The notes beneath the pieces were generated by a model. It saw only the letters and a program-made list of their open reading frames with translations, ran no database searches and was not told where the DNA came from. From a virus, in IMG/VR virus record IMGVR_UViG_3300025138_000472, positions 1-20,797 of that record: 20,797 bases of DNA. One strand, given 5' to 3'. Shown here piece by piece: positions 1-6,981 of this stretch; positions within the stretch are counted from its first letter, which is position 1, and every line of letters begins with the position of its first letter. The position numbers and the translations under genes are program-made.

Positions 1-32
1 TGGGGGAATCTACTGTGTCGTTTGACGGGGTT

Positions 33-182
33 ATGTCAAGAATTTGGAAACGATTTGAACGATTTTTTCTAACAGTAGGATATGCAAGAGCGGCCTCAGA
101 ATTGGCACGACAGGGATATCATGTACAAGCAAAAAAACTTATGATTGAACTGACTAAAATTAGAGAAGATTTTAAAAGATGA
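33..182 (+). CDS. Small basic helical phage protein, start uncertain
   Basis: A frame of 49 codons from the ATG at 33 to the TGA at 180-182. The same frame is open to the left edge of the window, so a GTG at 15 or a start further left is also possible. The product is short, basic and rich in Arg, Lys and Ala, with a pattern typical of one or two amphipathic helices (MSRIWKRFERFF at the N-terminus, then ARAASELARQGYHVQAKKLM). It has no clear membrane segment. The stop overlaps the start of the next gene as ATGA, which suggests translational coupling. I do not recognise a family with known function; small proteins of this general look occur in marine phage genomes. A real gene is likely because of the tight coupling, but the exact start is open. 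Confidence 0.55.
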   Translation: MSRIWKRFERFFLTVGYARAASELARQGYHVQAKKLMIELTKIREDFKR

Positions 183-385
183 GCGACGAAGTAAAGGCCC
201 AGGCACAAGAGCAAGCAGAAATTGGTTTTGATGGATTCATGCTGTGGTTAAAGCGCGGAACCCTATGCTCGTGCCTATTTCTTGCCGTAGTGATTTTCGG
301 TTGTAATGCTGGGGTAGAAGATAATTCTTACCCAGCATATAACGGAGAACAATATGCACCTTCCAATATGGACATTAGAAAATAA
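179..385 (+). CDS. Small membrane-anchored or lipoprotein-like protein
   Basis: The product has 68 residues. An acidic, Gln-rich N-terminus of about 25 residues is followed by Lys-Arg and one hydrophobic stretch (about residues 28-43, CSCLFLAVVIFG), then Cys-Asn-Ala-Gly and a polar tail ending near residue 68. The Ile-Phe-Gly-Cys just after the hydrophobic core resembles a lipobox but has Phe at position -2, and the stretch before the hydrophobic core is long for a signal peptide. It may therefore be a lipoprotein or simply a single-pass membrane protein. Its start overlaps the stop of the preceding frame, and its stop lies 3 nt from the stop of the convergent 1146-residue gene. The function is unknown. 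An outer-membrane spanin is one possibility, but no partner inner-membrane spanin is seen next to it. Confidence 0.6.
   Translation: MSDEVKAQAQEQAEIGFDGFMLWLKRGTLCSCLFLAVVIFGCNAGVEDNSYPAYNGEQYAPSNMDIRK
306..338. other. Imperfect hairpin at the convergent gene junction
   Basis: ATGCTGGG at 306-313 is the exact reverse complement of CCCAGCAT at 331-338. The stem continues inward as TA-GAA/TTC-TA with one bulged base on each side (G314 and T328) and a 5-nt loop at 320-324. It lies inside the small membrane-protein gene and about 50 nt beyond the stop of the convergent minus-strand gene. No T-run follows on either strand, so it does not look like a standard intrinsic terminator. It could still cap transcripts arriving from the minus strand, or it could be chance. 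Confidence 0.4.
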
Positions 386-388
386 GAA

Positions 389-3300
389 TTAAAAACTACC
401 CACACCTCTTGAAAACTTTTCATAACTAGGATCAGAATTTCTAACTGTTGGTTTGGGTTGAGATAATTGTGTTGTAGAATTATTCACGGTGTTGATTGTG
501 CTATTCTTCGGCGCGATTACCACGTTGTTTCCACCAGAACCATTGCCAGTAGATTTGTCCAGAGCGTTTTGGTTCATTAGGGTTGCATTTTCATTTTTTG
601 AAAGTCGGTCGCTGTTTCCACTAACATTTTCCAGCTCAGAACTAGACCTTCCGCCAGGCATTGCCGCGGCCGTTTGGCTCCGAGCAGATTGTTCTTGCGT
701 ACTACCCCCACCCATTCCTACAACTAGATCGGGTCTTCTCGCCTTTGCTCTCAATACAAGTCTCTTTTTTGCCGTTCTGACCAGTGAATCTTTAACTCCA
801 GCTGGGGGATTTTGTAACATCTCATATGTAACTTTTCCGTCGGCAGTAGTTGCGCCACCTGCGTTAACCCATCCCAAAGGTGGTTTGATAGTATGTCCAT
901 CAGTTAGTTTCATATTGTTACTAGGCAAATCCGTAGAATTTGTTTCAGCAGAACTTACATTATCCTGTTCTGTTTCGGTGGCCATTGGTACTGCGGCTGC
1001 TGCGGCTGCAACAGGTGCTGCGGCGGATGTTGCAACGTCTGCATTTAATCCACTTTCGCTATTTGCATCGGGACGAATAGGTGCCTGTGCGGGAACGGGT
1101 GATGCCGATGCCGCAGGATTGTTTTGCTTCAGTTCTTCTAATTTTTTCTCATTCTGTGCCATACGTCTTTTCGCCAGTCGTGGTTTGTTACTTTCATACC
1201 ACGCAAAGTCTTTGCTTTCTGCAATTTCTTTATCCGCCGCAATTTTTCCTTCGAGTTCTGCGACTTGTCTTTTATGTTCTTGTGCATTGAAGTCTTGTAC
1301 TTGTTTCTCCGCCCCCAGAACCATATCTTTAGCCATTGCAGTAATTTCATCGAGGCGGGCCTGTGCCTGTACTGGATTATTTGCAAGATCATCCTCTAAC
1401 GGAAAATCATTGCCTGGCGTTTTATAATAATCATTATATGAATCTCTTGCCATTAAACCAATATCAAGCGCAGCGCCTGATACGCTAGGTAAAAATACCC
1501 CAGCACCTTCTGCCGCGGCACCAAGAAAATCTCCATCCCAAAGCCTTCCAGCGGTAAAACCGAGACCCGTAAGTATACCAAGGCCGGGCACCATCTTTGT
1601 TGCCATCTTAGTGAAGTTTTTCCCTAAAATACCTTTCATTTTCTTTTGCGCGATTTTCTTGCCTGTTTCCACAACGCTAGATGCGGCATCTGGAATTTTC
1701 ACGACATTTGATATGGCCGCAGCAGCACCAGCGGCCTTCTTTCCCACTAAGTCCTTTGCGGTTTGAAGTCCACCACCCCCACTTCTGGGTTTCGCACTTA
1801 CTTTTGGCGAACTGGATGCGGATTTGGTAGGCATGTTTGTGTCGGGTTTTACATTTGCGTTGGCGGCAACCGGAACAGATTTGGGCTTTGCGGGATCTAA
1901 CTCGACAACATTATTTTTTCGATTGAATTTTTCTGTTTCTGCATCCGCAATACGGTTTTTGTCTAAATCGGCTTGTCTTGTAGTTTCTTGTGCCTGTAGA
2001 TCTCCGGTGTCAGTACCTTTTGGTGCCTCCATATTTTTCTGTTCTGTAGAAGTTTTTCTATCAACGCCGTCAAATTCGTCTGGGGCCGTGGAAATATTCT
2101 TATTTTTATCAGGAGTGTCAACACTATCATCAGACAAAAATTGGTTGGCCGCTACGGCGGCTCCAGCTCCAGCAACAGCGGTTCCTGCTAGGACTTTAGG
2201 ATTGATTTTTGTTGCCATAGATGAAAAAAAGTTCTTCAATCTTCCAAGTTTTGAATTTTTAGTGTTTCTGCCTGAGCCCGTACCCTGTTGATTATTTGTA
2301 CCCTGTTGATTATTTGTACCCTGTTGATTATTTCCTGAAGTGGTCGTTGTATTAGAAATATCTGGTACAACATCTGTAACATCTGATACAACATTTAACG
2401 CCGTCGATAATCCAAGAAGGGCAGGAATTCCTTTTACTAGACCCTTGAACCCCCCTTTCTTAAATAGTTTAAACGCGCCTTTTAATCCTTGAAGTGCTGC
2501 AATACCCCCACCGATATCACCAATAGTGTCTAGCAAACTTCCTTCGTTTCCACCACCACCAGCAGCACCCCTGCCACCAGCGCCGCCTCGCGCCCCTTCT
2601 TGCATTGCCTTGAGTTGTGCCAATTCGATATCAAGTCTCTTTTTTCTTTCACGGCGTAATTCTCTCGCCTCTTCAATTTCTAACGAATTGGGGTTGTCTG
2701 CATTTTCTCTTTGCCAGACCAATTCGTCATAAATTTTTTCAAGAAACGGTTGAAATTCTAATTGGGTTTCTGTGAGCTGTGTCACCTCTCCATCGGTGCC
2801 AAACTCGCCTTGCGTGGATGCCGTGTCGGTTGTGATACCCTCCGCCGGTGTAGAAATATTCTCATTGTCGGATGTTCCCCGCCGTGCTCTTGGTTGTAGA
2901 TCCGGGCCCCGCCCTCTTCTAACAGTTTGTGCGTCCGTATTTTCAATTTCTTCTGTTGCGGACGGGATGTCTTGAACTGCGGCCGGTGATATATTGTCAT
3001 TTGGTGTAGGAGCGGGTATATTGTCATTTGGTGTAGGAGCGGGCCGTGAATTTTCTTCATCGGATATAGATATTCCATATCTTTCCGCTATCTTTTCTAA
3101 ATTTTTACGGGCCGCTATTTCGGCATCTTCTGCCTCTTTCGATGCCTGGGCCTTCCTAATAATAATATCTTTTTCTTGATCTATTATTTCCTGTTCGGAC
3201 ACCCCCGACACCGCGGCGTCACGTTGAATTTCTTCTTGAGTTTTATTTGACGCCCGAATTGCATCTTCATTTGATATACTTTCTCTAAGAACCTGCATTT

Positions 3301-3829
3301 CTTTTTGTTCGGTCTGTTCTTGAACGGCAAGTCTTTCTACTCTTTGGTCCTCTTCTGCCTTTTGTGCTGCCTTGCGTTCTTTAAACTGTGAAATTCTTTC
3401 ACCGATAAAACTCGCACCAAATGCAAGAATCGGACTTTGGGATAACGCACCCGAAATTAAATTCCCCAATGCACCAGTAGCACCTTTGGCAGCACCTTTT
3501 ACGACATCGCCCACGGTCGATTTAAAGTTTGAATTTTGATTGATACTATTCTGTGCATCTTTCATAGTTTGGTTTAGTGCTGCACTTTCCGCCCTCGACA
3601 ATCCTTCGAGATTTCTGATAGACCTTTGTAGAGAAGCAACACGTTGTTGGGTTTTTTTGTATTCTTCAACAGTCCTCTCTTCTTGACTATCTAAAATAGT
3701 TGTCAATTCGTCGAAGGCGGCTCTCGCACCAGACGACTGCAACGCCGAGCTAGCGTTTTCCAAGGACGCAGCAAGCGCCGCCTCATTTTCTCTTTGCAGT
3801 GTTGCGGTTACTGATGCGAGATCTGCCAT
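389..3829 (-). CDS. Large virion protein, probable tape-measure / hub protein (gp29 position)
   Basis: The product has 1146 residues and starts with ATG directly after the TAA of the EF-hand membrane gene, so the two are probably coupled. Residues 1-260 are rich in charged and Ala/Gln residues and look largely coiled-coil. Hydrophobic Gly/Ala-rich stretches interrupt it near residues 105-145, 438-478, 544-563 and 743-793. Low-complexity linkers separate them: a poly-Gly segment near 413-430, PAPTPNDNI twice near 263-280, and NNQQGT three times near 500-517. Long coiled coil plus membrane-active-looking Gly/Ala segments is the usual make-up of tape-measure proteins, and the gene sits downstream of gp26/gp51-like genes, close to where T4 has gene 29. 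It is about twice the length of T4 gp29 (about 590 residues). No enzymatic motif is visible. The family assignment is inferred from context and composition; another internal structural protein is possible. Confidence 0.6.
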   Translation of the reverse strand: MADLASVTATLQRENEAALAASLENASSALQSSGARAAFDELTTILDSQEERTVEEYKKTQQRVASLQRSIRNLEGLSRAESAALNQTMKDAQNSINQNSNFKSTVGDVVKGAAKGATGALGNLISGALSQSPILAFGASFIGERISQFKERKAAQKAEEDQRVERLAVQEQTEQKEMQVLRESISNEDAIRASNKTQEEIQRDAAVSGVSEQEIIDQEKDIIIRKAQASKEAEDAEIAARKNLEKIAERYGISISDEENSRPAPTPNDNIPAPTPNDNISPAAVQDIPSATEEIENTDAQTVRRGRGPDLQPRARRGTSDNENISTPAEGITTDTASTQGEFGTDGEVTQLTETQLEFQPFLEKIYDELVWQRENADNPNSLEIEEARELRRERKKRLDIELAQLKAMQEGARGGAGGRGAAGGGGNEGSLLDTIGDIGGGIAALQGLKGAFKLFKKGGFKGLVKGIPALLGLSTALNVVSDVTDVVPDISNTTTTSGNNQQGTNNQQGTNNQQGTGSGRNTKNSKLGRLKNFFSSMATKINPKVLAGTAVAGAGAAVAANQFLSDDSVDTPDKNKNISTAPDEFDGVDRKTSTEQKNMEAPKGTDTGDLQAQETTRQADLDKNRIADAETEKFNRKNNVVELDPAKPKSVPVAANANVKPDTNMPTKSASSSPKVSAKPRSGGGGLQTAKDLVGKKAAGAAAAISNVVKIPDAASSVVETGKKIAQKKMKGILGKNFTKMATKMVPGLGILTGLGFTAGRLWDGDFLGAAAEGAGVFLPSVSGAALDIGLMARDSYNDYYKTPGNDFPLEDDLANNPVQAQARLDEITAMAKDMVLGAEKQVQDFNAQEHKRQVAELEGKIAADKEIAESKDFAWYESNKPRLAKRRMAQNEKKLEELKQNNPAASASPVPAQAPIRPDANSESGLNADVATSAAAPVAAAAAAVPMATETEQDNVSSAETNSTDLPSNNMKLTDGHTIKPPLGWVNAGGATTADGKVTYEMLQNPPAGVKDSLVRTAKKRLVLRAKARRPDLVVGMGGGSTQEQSARSQTAAAMPGGRSSSELENVSGNSDRLSKNENATLMNQNALDKSTGNGSGGNNVVIAPKNSTINTVNNSTTQLSQPKPTVRNSDPSYEKFSRGVGSF
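2281..2333 (-). repeat. 18-nt tandem repeat encoding NNQQGT
   Basis: Three copies of an 18-nt unit lie head to tail (2281-2298, 2299-2316, 2317-2333, the last one nt short). They are identical at the base level. In the tape-measure candidate they encode NNQQGT three times, in a flexible linker. Identical DNA copies suggest recent slippage expansion. Confidence 0.9.
2990..3043 (-). repeat. 27-nt tandem duplication encoding PAPTPNDNI
   Basis: Two identical 27-nt copies (2990-3016 and 3017-3043) encode a Pro-rich linker peptide twice in the tape-measure candidate. The exact duplication indicates a recent event within a low-complexity linker. Confidence 0.9.
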
Positions 3830-4174
3830 TTATTTTTTACCCATTACTTCTTTTGCGTAGAACGCAGCAACGATTGCTGCGACTGATACGAAATATGTTG
3901 GTGCCATATCCCCCAGAATACTGGCGGCCTTGTCTAACCCAATAAGTACTGCAATTACGACTGCGAACGGATATAGTAACATTCCAAATAAAGCAAACCA
4001 AGCCATCGCTCTTTGAGCGTCTTGTTTTTTATCTTCATTTTCCATATCACTACGCAGATCTTCTAATTCTATCATTTGTCTTTCCATCGCCATTTCCTCA
4101 TCACTTACTGTTCCATCGCCGTCCTTGTCGAGATGTGCATACTTACTATTTTCTTCAAATTTTTTCGGTGCCAT
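3830..4174 (-). CDS. Two-pass membrane protein with EF-hand calcium-binding loop
   Basis: The product has 114 residues from the ATG at 4174. This start is chosen because an AAAGGA ribosome site lies 7 nt upstream; a longer version from 4264 would overlap the gp51-position frame and begins with unrelated residues. Residues 16-27 (DKDGDGTVSDEE) are a canonical EF-hand loop with acidic or oxygen ligands at positions 1, 3, 5, 9 and 12, so Ca2+ binding is likely. A charged, probably helical region (28-55) follows, then two hydrophobic segments at about 58-80 and 90-107, and a basic C-terminus (MGKK). The gene is squeezed between the gp51-position frame and the tape-measure candidate with no intergenic space. 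Its role is unknown. Possibilities are a virion protein that reaches the host membrane at injection, or a membrane factor in tail assembly or lysis. Confidence 0.8.
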   Translation of the reverse strand: MAPKKFEENSKYAHLDKDGDGTVSDEEMAMERQMIELEDLRSDMENEDKKQDAQRAMAWFALFGMLLYPFAVVIAVLIGLDKAASILGDMAPTYFVSVAAIVAAFYAKEVMGKK

Positions 4175-4181
4175 TTCGTGG

Positions 4182-4187
4182 TCCTTT
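4182..4187 (-). promoter_or_regulatory. Ribosome-binding site that decides the EF-hand gene start
   Basis: AAAGGA on the minus strand, 7 nt before the ATG at 4174 and overlapping the stop codon of the gp51-position frame (4186-4188). It supports the 114-residue start over the upstream in-frame ATG at 4264, which has no comparable site and lies within the preceding coding frame. Confidence 0.75.
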
Positions 4188-4368
4188 ATTGATTTTGTGC
4201 TTTTCTCTGTTCTTCTTCTTTTATATAAGTTATCAATAAATTTAAATAGACTTCGCGTTCCCACGGAATCATACCTTCCAACTCACTCAGACTATATTTA
4301 TGGTGTTGCATTAGTGCAAAATTATTCCTATACAAACTTATTAGGGATTCATGATTTAAGGTTAGGAA
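4186..4368 (-). CDS. gp51-position small protein, probably made as a -1 frameshift extension of the gp26-like protein
   Basis: A short frame between the gp26-like gene and the EF-hand gene. Read from the slippery site it gives about 60 residues: a linker, then LYRNNFALMQHHKYSLSELE and a segment with MIPWEREVYLNLL, ending in a charged tail with Lys-Glu-Glu-Glu. From its only ATG (4311) it would be just 41 residues. That ATG has no Shine-Dalgarno at a normal distance (an AGGA lies about 15 nt away), and a TTG at 4335 is also poorly served. The frame is the -1 frame of the upstream gene and opens exactly at its T8 run. The position matches T4 gene 51 (hub assembly), which follows gene 26, but T4 gp51 is much longer, so homology is not shown. 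The peptide looks like a real helical domain. Whether it is expressed alone or as a fusion is inference. Confidence 0.6.
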   Translation of the reverse strand, partial: FLTLNHESLISLYRNNFALMQHHKYSLSELEGMIPWEREVYLNLLITYIKEEEQRKAQNQ

Positions 4369-5087
4369 AAAAAATCAGCCACACCGCTCACTTTCATTTC
4401 TTTTTTAAAGTCGCATTTTCTACATCTTATATTTACCGCACAACTTGTTTCGGGCATAGTTTCAAAAAAATCATTGATAGACGCAAATTGATTTTGTGTC
4501 AGATTTTCGATAAAATCCACAAGTTCTTGTGTTGTGTAGTCAGTGGCGTTTAATACCTCGTCATCTTCCGTTATGTACTCAATACACCCTGCAATGACTT
4601 CCACAATGTCATCATAATTTTCTGACTGCAAAATGCTGTTAAGTATATGAAAATCTGGATATTTCATTACTAAATTAATTCTGTCGGTCAATTCTATAGT
4701 AGTGCTGTGGTTTTCATCGGTTTCTTGAACCGCAACATTTTCCAGATCCATCGTAAAAGGTATGTCACAATCCCCTGCTCCACCATCTTTGTCTGGACAC
4801 TCTGTTCTCTTATATGTTAGGTTTATTATATTTCCTACAGATTTAGATCTCAAATTAACGAACAAATATTCGATATCAAATGTCGCCAACTTGTCAATAT
4901 CAATATCTTCAATTAGGCAGTTTCGAATTATTTGTTTTATTGCGTGTATTTTTTCTTCTATATCTTCTCCTTGCTGAGCCATTAATAGTATTTTTTCTTC
5001 TTTTACTAAAAATGGCCGGAACCTTGTTTTTATACCTGTAGATGGTAATGTAATTTCATACGTTGGTGTATCAATCCGTGGTAACAT
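4362..5087 (-). CDS. 26: gp26-like baseplate hub assembly protein (T4_baseplate family)
   Basis: The product has 241 residues; T4 gp26 has 208. The N-terminus (MLPRIDTPTYEITLPSTGIK, then RFRPFLVKEEKILLMA) and the segment FDIEYLFVNLRSKSVG near 70-85 are the family's conserved pattern. Cys97, Cys107, Cys222 and Cys225 could form a zinc site, with the last pair in a C-x2-C knuckle near the C-terminus. In T4, gp26 acts in assembly of the central baseplate hub and is not a major virion part. A GAGGA ribosome site lies 7 nt before the start. The gene is followed immediately by an overlapping frame in the -1 register, and its last codons form a slippery T-run, so a longer C-terminally extended product of about 300 residues may also be made. 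The family assignment is confident; the extension is inferred. Confidence 0.85.
   Translation of the reverse strand: MLPRIDTPTYEITLPSTGIKTRFRPFLVKEEKILLMAQQGEDIEEKIHAIKQIIRNCLIEDIDIDKLATFDIEYLFVNLRSKSVGNIINLTYKRTECPDKDGGAGDCDIPFTMDLENVAVQETDENHSTTIELTDRINLVMKYPDFHILNSILQSENYDDIVEVIAGCIEYITEDDEVLNATDYTTQELVDFIENLTQNQFASINDFFETMPETSCAVNIRCRKCDFKKEMKVSGVADFFS
4368..4374 (-). promoter_or_regulatory. Candidate -1 ribosomal frameshift site (T TTT TTT)
   Basis: In the gp26-like reading frame the last codons are GAT TTT TTT TCC TAA. The heptamer T TTT TTT fits the X XXY YYZ slippery pattern exactly in the zero frame, within a run of eight T on the minus strand (4367-4374). One backward slip avoids the stop at 4362-4364 and enters the gp51-position frame, which stays open to 4186. 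No strong downstream stem was identified by eye. Confidence 0.55.
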
Positions 5088-5107
5088 AATTTTTCCTCAT
5101 AAGTTAA

Positions 5108-5917
5108 TTAACGGCCGAAACGACTTCCAAACGATCGGACTCTTTCTTTTGCTTTGCTCTCAATATTTAGTGCAGAACTTACTCTTTGATTGACCGTCTC
5201 TTCTAAACTTCTTTTGCCATTTTCCAGAGTACTTTTTGCATTTTCTAATTTTTTAACTGTCCTGTCAGATGCCTTCCTTGCACCCTGATATCCAGCAGTC
5301 AATGAGTTTGGAGTATCTGGTGAAGATACTGTCGATTTTACTAGATCTGCGACATCTGACCCACTACGTGCCGCATTTTCGTGCGTCATGCTGGAAATAT
5401 ATTTTAGATAAGATATTGTGATTTGGCAGGTGGCAGGTTCTTCGTTTGAATATGCAAACGCAACATCGCCCAATGCGAGTGGAAACGCATCTACAAAATT
5501 GTATGCCTGTTTTATATCCCCTGCCGCATTATATACAGATAGTGTCATATCCCCTAAATATTTTTCTGCATATTCAACTTTGTGCGACTCATAGTCAACA
5601 ATTAAATTCATCCATCTTTCAAAATATTCTCTTTCCGATAGCCCTTCGCTTAATAGCAGACTGAATGTTACTTGGTCATATGTCATTGCATATGGTGCCT
5701 GTCTGACCGGTCCATACACTTTTGTTTCTACGGTCGAAACGGATTTTCCGGGCAATGTAAAGTCTGCAACTCTATACTGCATGTCTTGATTTCCACCGTC
5801 AGCACCAGTGTTTATCGCCTCGGGGGCGTTGATAGATAATATATACCTGTTGGCGTGCAACAGTCCTTTTTTGCTTATTTCAGATACAAAGGTTGATATT
5901 GATGGATTGAAAGACAT
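5108..5917 (-). CDS. Tail-tube-fold protein (gp19/gp54 type)
   Basis: The product has 269 residues. Residues about 20-180 follow the contractile-tail tube pattern: an N-terminal NRYILSI strand, a central VADFTLPGKSVSTVE strand pair, the segment MTYDQVTFSLLLSEGLSERE followed by FERWMNLIVD, and a closing strand pair with CQITISYLKY. Residues about 195-269 form an added basic, probably helical tail not found in T4 gp19 (163 residues). That makes it closer in length to gp54 (about 320), the tube initiator on the baseplate. Which one it is cannot be settled without the rest of the genome, where a separate gp19 next to the sheath gene would point to gp54. Its start sits just after the stop of the upstream gene, with AGGAG about 10 nt before the ATG, so it is co-translated with the gp4 group. 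Confidence 0.75.
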   Translation of the reverse strand: MSFNPSISTFVSEISKKGLLHANRYILSINAPEAINTGADGGNQDMQYRVADFTLPGKSVSTVETKVYGPVRQAPYAMTYDQVTFSLLLSEGLSEREYFERWMNLIVDYESHKVEYAEKYLGDMTLSVYNAAGDIKQAYNFVDAFPLALGDVAFAYSNEEPATCQITISYLKYISSMTHENAARSGSDVADLVKSTVSSPDTPNSLTAGYQGARKASDRTVKKLENAKSTLENGKRSLEETVNQRVSSALNIESKAKERVRSFGSRFGR

Positions 5918-5920
5918 TTA

Positions 5921-6496
5921 TTAACGACTCCTTGCACTTTCTGCCCAAACTTTGGCGGCAGGTGCCTTTTGAAATTTCTGGACCGGTAAGAATACCGCAA
6001 CATCCCATTCGTTTGCATCTATCTTTACAAAGGTTCCTTTGACTTTAGTATATAGATATCGTTTCAGACAGGGTTTGATTACGTTATATTTAGACAAAGC
6101 TTTTAGAATGTTATACGAAATCTTTAATTTTGTTTCTTTGTTGTACCGTGTGTCGGAGACAACTTTAGAAAGAGACTCCATAATAAACAATCTTCGTTGT
6201 GGTGAGACATAATGTAGGTTGATTCCAACAAAGCCATCTTTAAGTTTTTCTATGACGAAAATGAGTGGAAATTCATCGTAGTATTTTAGTTTTAATTTCC
6301 ACTTGGGATCGTATGAATAACAATACATCGCGCCGAGTTCCAATCCAGAAAATCCTCTTGTGCTATCTGCCAACAGAGATTTTCTTGATATTCGGGTTTC
6401 GCTCACTTTAGTTCTAAACCAATTTCGCGCGGCATTTGTGTTTGGACGAATGCCTCGGGCTTCTAATCTTTTGAGTAATGGGGTAAAATCTGACAT
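5921..6496 (-). CDS. Conserved T4-like phage protein of unknown function
   Basis: The product has 191 residues and is basic and soluble, with no signal peptide or membrane segment. It starts with a helical LLKRLEARGIRPNTNAARNW segment. Later come a core with YYDEFPLIFVIEKLKDGFVG and INLHYVSPQRR, a helical YNKETKLKISYNILKAL region, and a C-terminal EWDVAVFLPVQKFQKA stretch. I recognise the general pattern from T4-like marine phage structural clusters but cannot name a proven function. Its position beside the gp4-like gene could suggest a role at the DNA end or neck, as for T4 gp2, but nothing in the sequence shows this. The start overlaps the stop of the gp4-like gene (TAATG), indicating translational coupling, and it leads directly into the tube-protein gene. 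Confidence 0.7.
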   Translation of the reverse strand: MSDFTPLLKRLEARGIRPNTNAARNWFRTKVSETRISRKSLLADSTRGFSGLELGAMYCYSYDPKWKLKLKYYDEFPLIFVIEKLKDGFVGINLHYVSPQRRLFIMESLSKVVSDTRYNKETKLKISYNILKALSKYNVIKPCLKRYLYTKVKGTFVKIDANEWDVAVFLPVQKFQKAPAAKVWAESARSR

Positions 6497-6936
6497 TATC
6501 TTCCTACTTGATCCTCTGTAATAATTTTAAATTCCCATTTTCTATCCAAACAGAATGTATTTGCGGCTTTCCACTTTGCTTCATTCACGCTCCACGTTTT
6601 CATTTCGTATAGATATCTGGGGGTAATTGTTTTCTTTTTCTTTGGTGGTTTCGTTTCTTTTTTAGGTTTGACTTCTATGACTATCGTTTGAGTTTTATCG
6701 CCTCTTTTTACTTTTATTAAAAAATCTGGAAAGTATCTGTGCAATTTTCGGTCAACCGGAGATAAATAGGGAATAACCAACTCTTCGCTCGACCAACTAA
6801 GGACTTCAGGATTTTCATCGCAATATTTCATAAATCGACGTTCCCACATGGAACGATAAACGATATTTTTTGTATTTCCAACATATTTTTCGCCGTTCGT
6901 CGGATTATATTTTCCTTTATATGTGAACCTTCTCAT
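6496..6936 (-). CDS. 4: gp4-like head completion nuclease
   Basis: The product has 146 residues from the ATG at 6936; T4 gp4 has 150. This ATG is preferred over an in-frame TTG at 6948 because family members begin close to the Y-K-G-K-Y-x-P motif found here at residues 6-12. The protein has the PD-(D/E)XK nuclease layout: Glu32 in the WERRFMKYCD helix, Glu51-Glu52 in the following strand, Pro70-Asp71 in RYFPDFLIK, and Glu88-Val-Lys90 in VIEVKPKKE, with a later helix NEAKWKAANTF near 118-127. In T4, gp4 completes the packaged head before tail joining and probably trims or processes DNA. The active-site residues all appear present. It is the first gene of the leftward block and couples to the next by TAATG. 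Confidence 0.88.
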   Translation of the reverse strand: MRRFTYKGKYNPTNGEKYVGNTKNIVYRSMWERRFMKYCDENPEVLSWSSEELVIPYLSPVDRKLHRYFPDFLIKVKRGDKTQTIVIEVKPKKETKPPKKKKTITPRYLYEMKTWSVNEAKWKAANTFCLDRKWEFKIITEDQVGR

Positions 6937-6955
6937 TTCGACTACCAAAAACCTT

Positions 6956-6963
6956 TATAAATA
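6956..6963 (+). promoter_or_regulatory. T4-type late promoter box upstream of the rightward tail operon
   Basis: TATAAATA matches the T4 late -10 consensus exactly, 26 nt before the ATG at 6990. It sits in the only divergent intergenic gap of the window, which is where the plus-strand block needs a promoter. In T4 this box is read by gp55 (late sigma) with gp33 and gp45; those genes are not in this window. No equally good box was found for the leftward genes. Confidence 0.65.
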
Positions 6964-6976
6964 TATTTAACTATTT

Positions 6977-6981
6977 AGGAG
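6977..6981 (+). promoter_or_regulatory. Ribosome-binding site for the tail-tube cap gene
   Basis: AGGAG, 8 nt before the ATG at 6990. It is among the strongest Shine-Dalgarno sites seen here, fitting the first gene of an operon; several downstream genes rely more on overlap or coupling. Confidence 0.75.

Noticed and set aside
489-1427. A 312-codon plus-strand open frame opposite the tape-measure candidate
   Set aside because: It is antisense to a longer frame with clear protein-like composition and good operon spacing. Its product is a Ser/Phe/Cys-rich shadow caused by Ala/Glu/Asn-rich codons on the other strand.
4175-4264. N-terminal extension of the EF-hand protein from the ATG at 4264
   Set aside because: It overlaps the gp51-position frame, has no good ribosome site, and the ATG at 4174 has AAAGGA at the right distance.
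4293-4300. CATAAATA on the minus strand as a late promoter for the EF-hand and tape-measure genes
   Set aside because: One mismatch, inside the gp51-position frame; a match this close is expected by chance in AT-rich DNA. It cannot be ruled out but was not strong enough to annotate.
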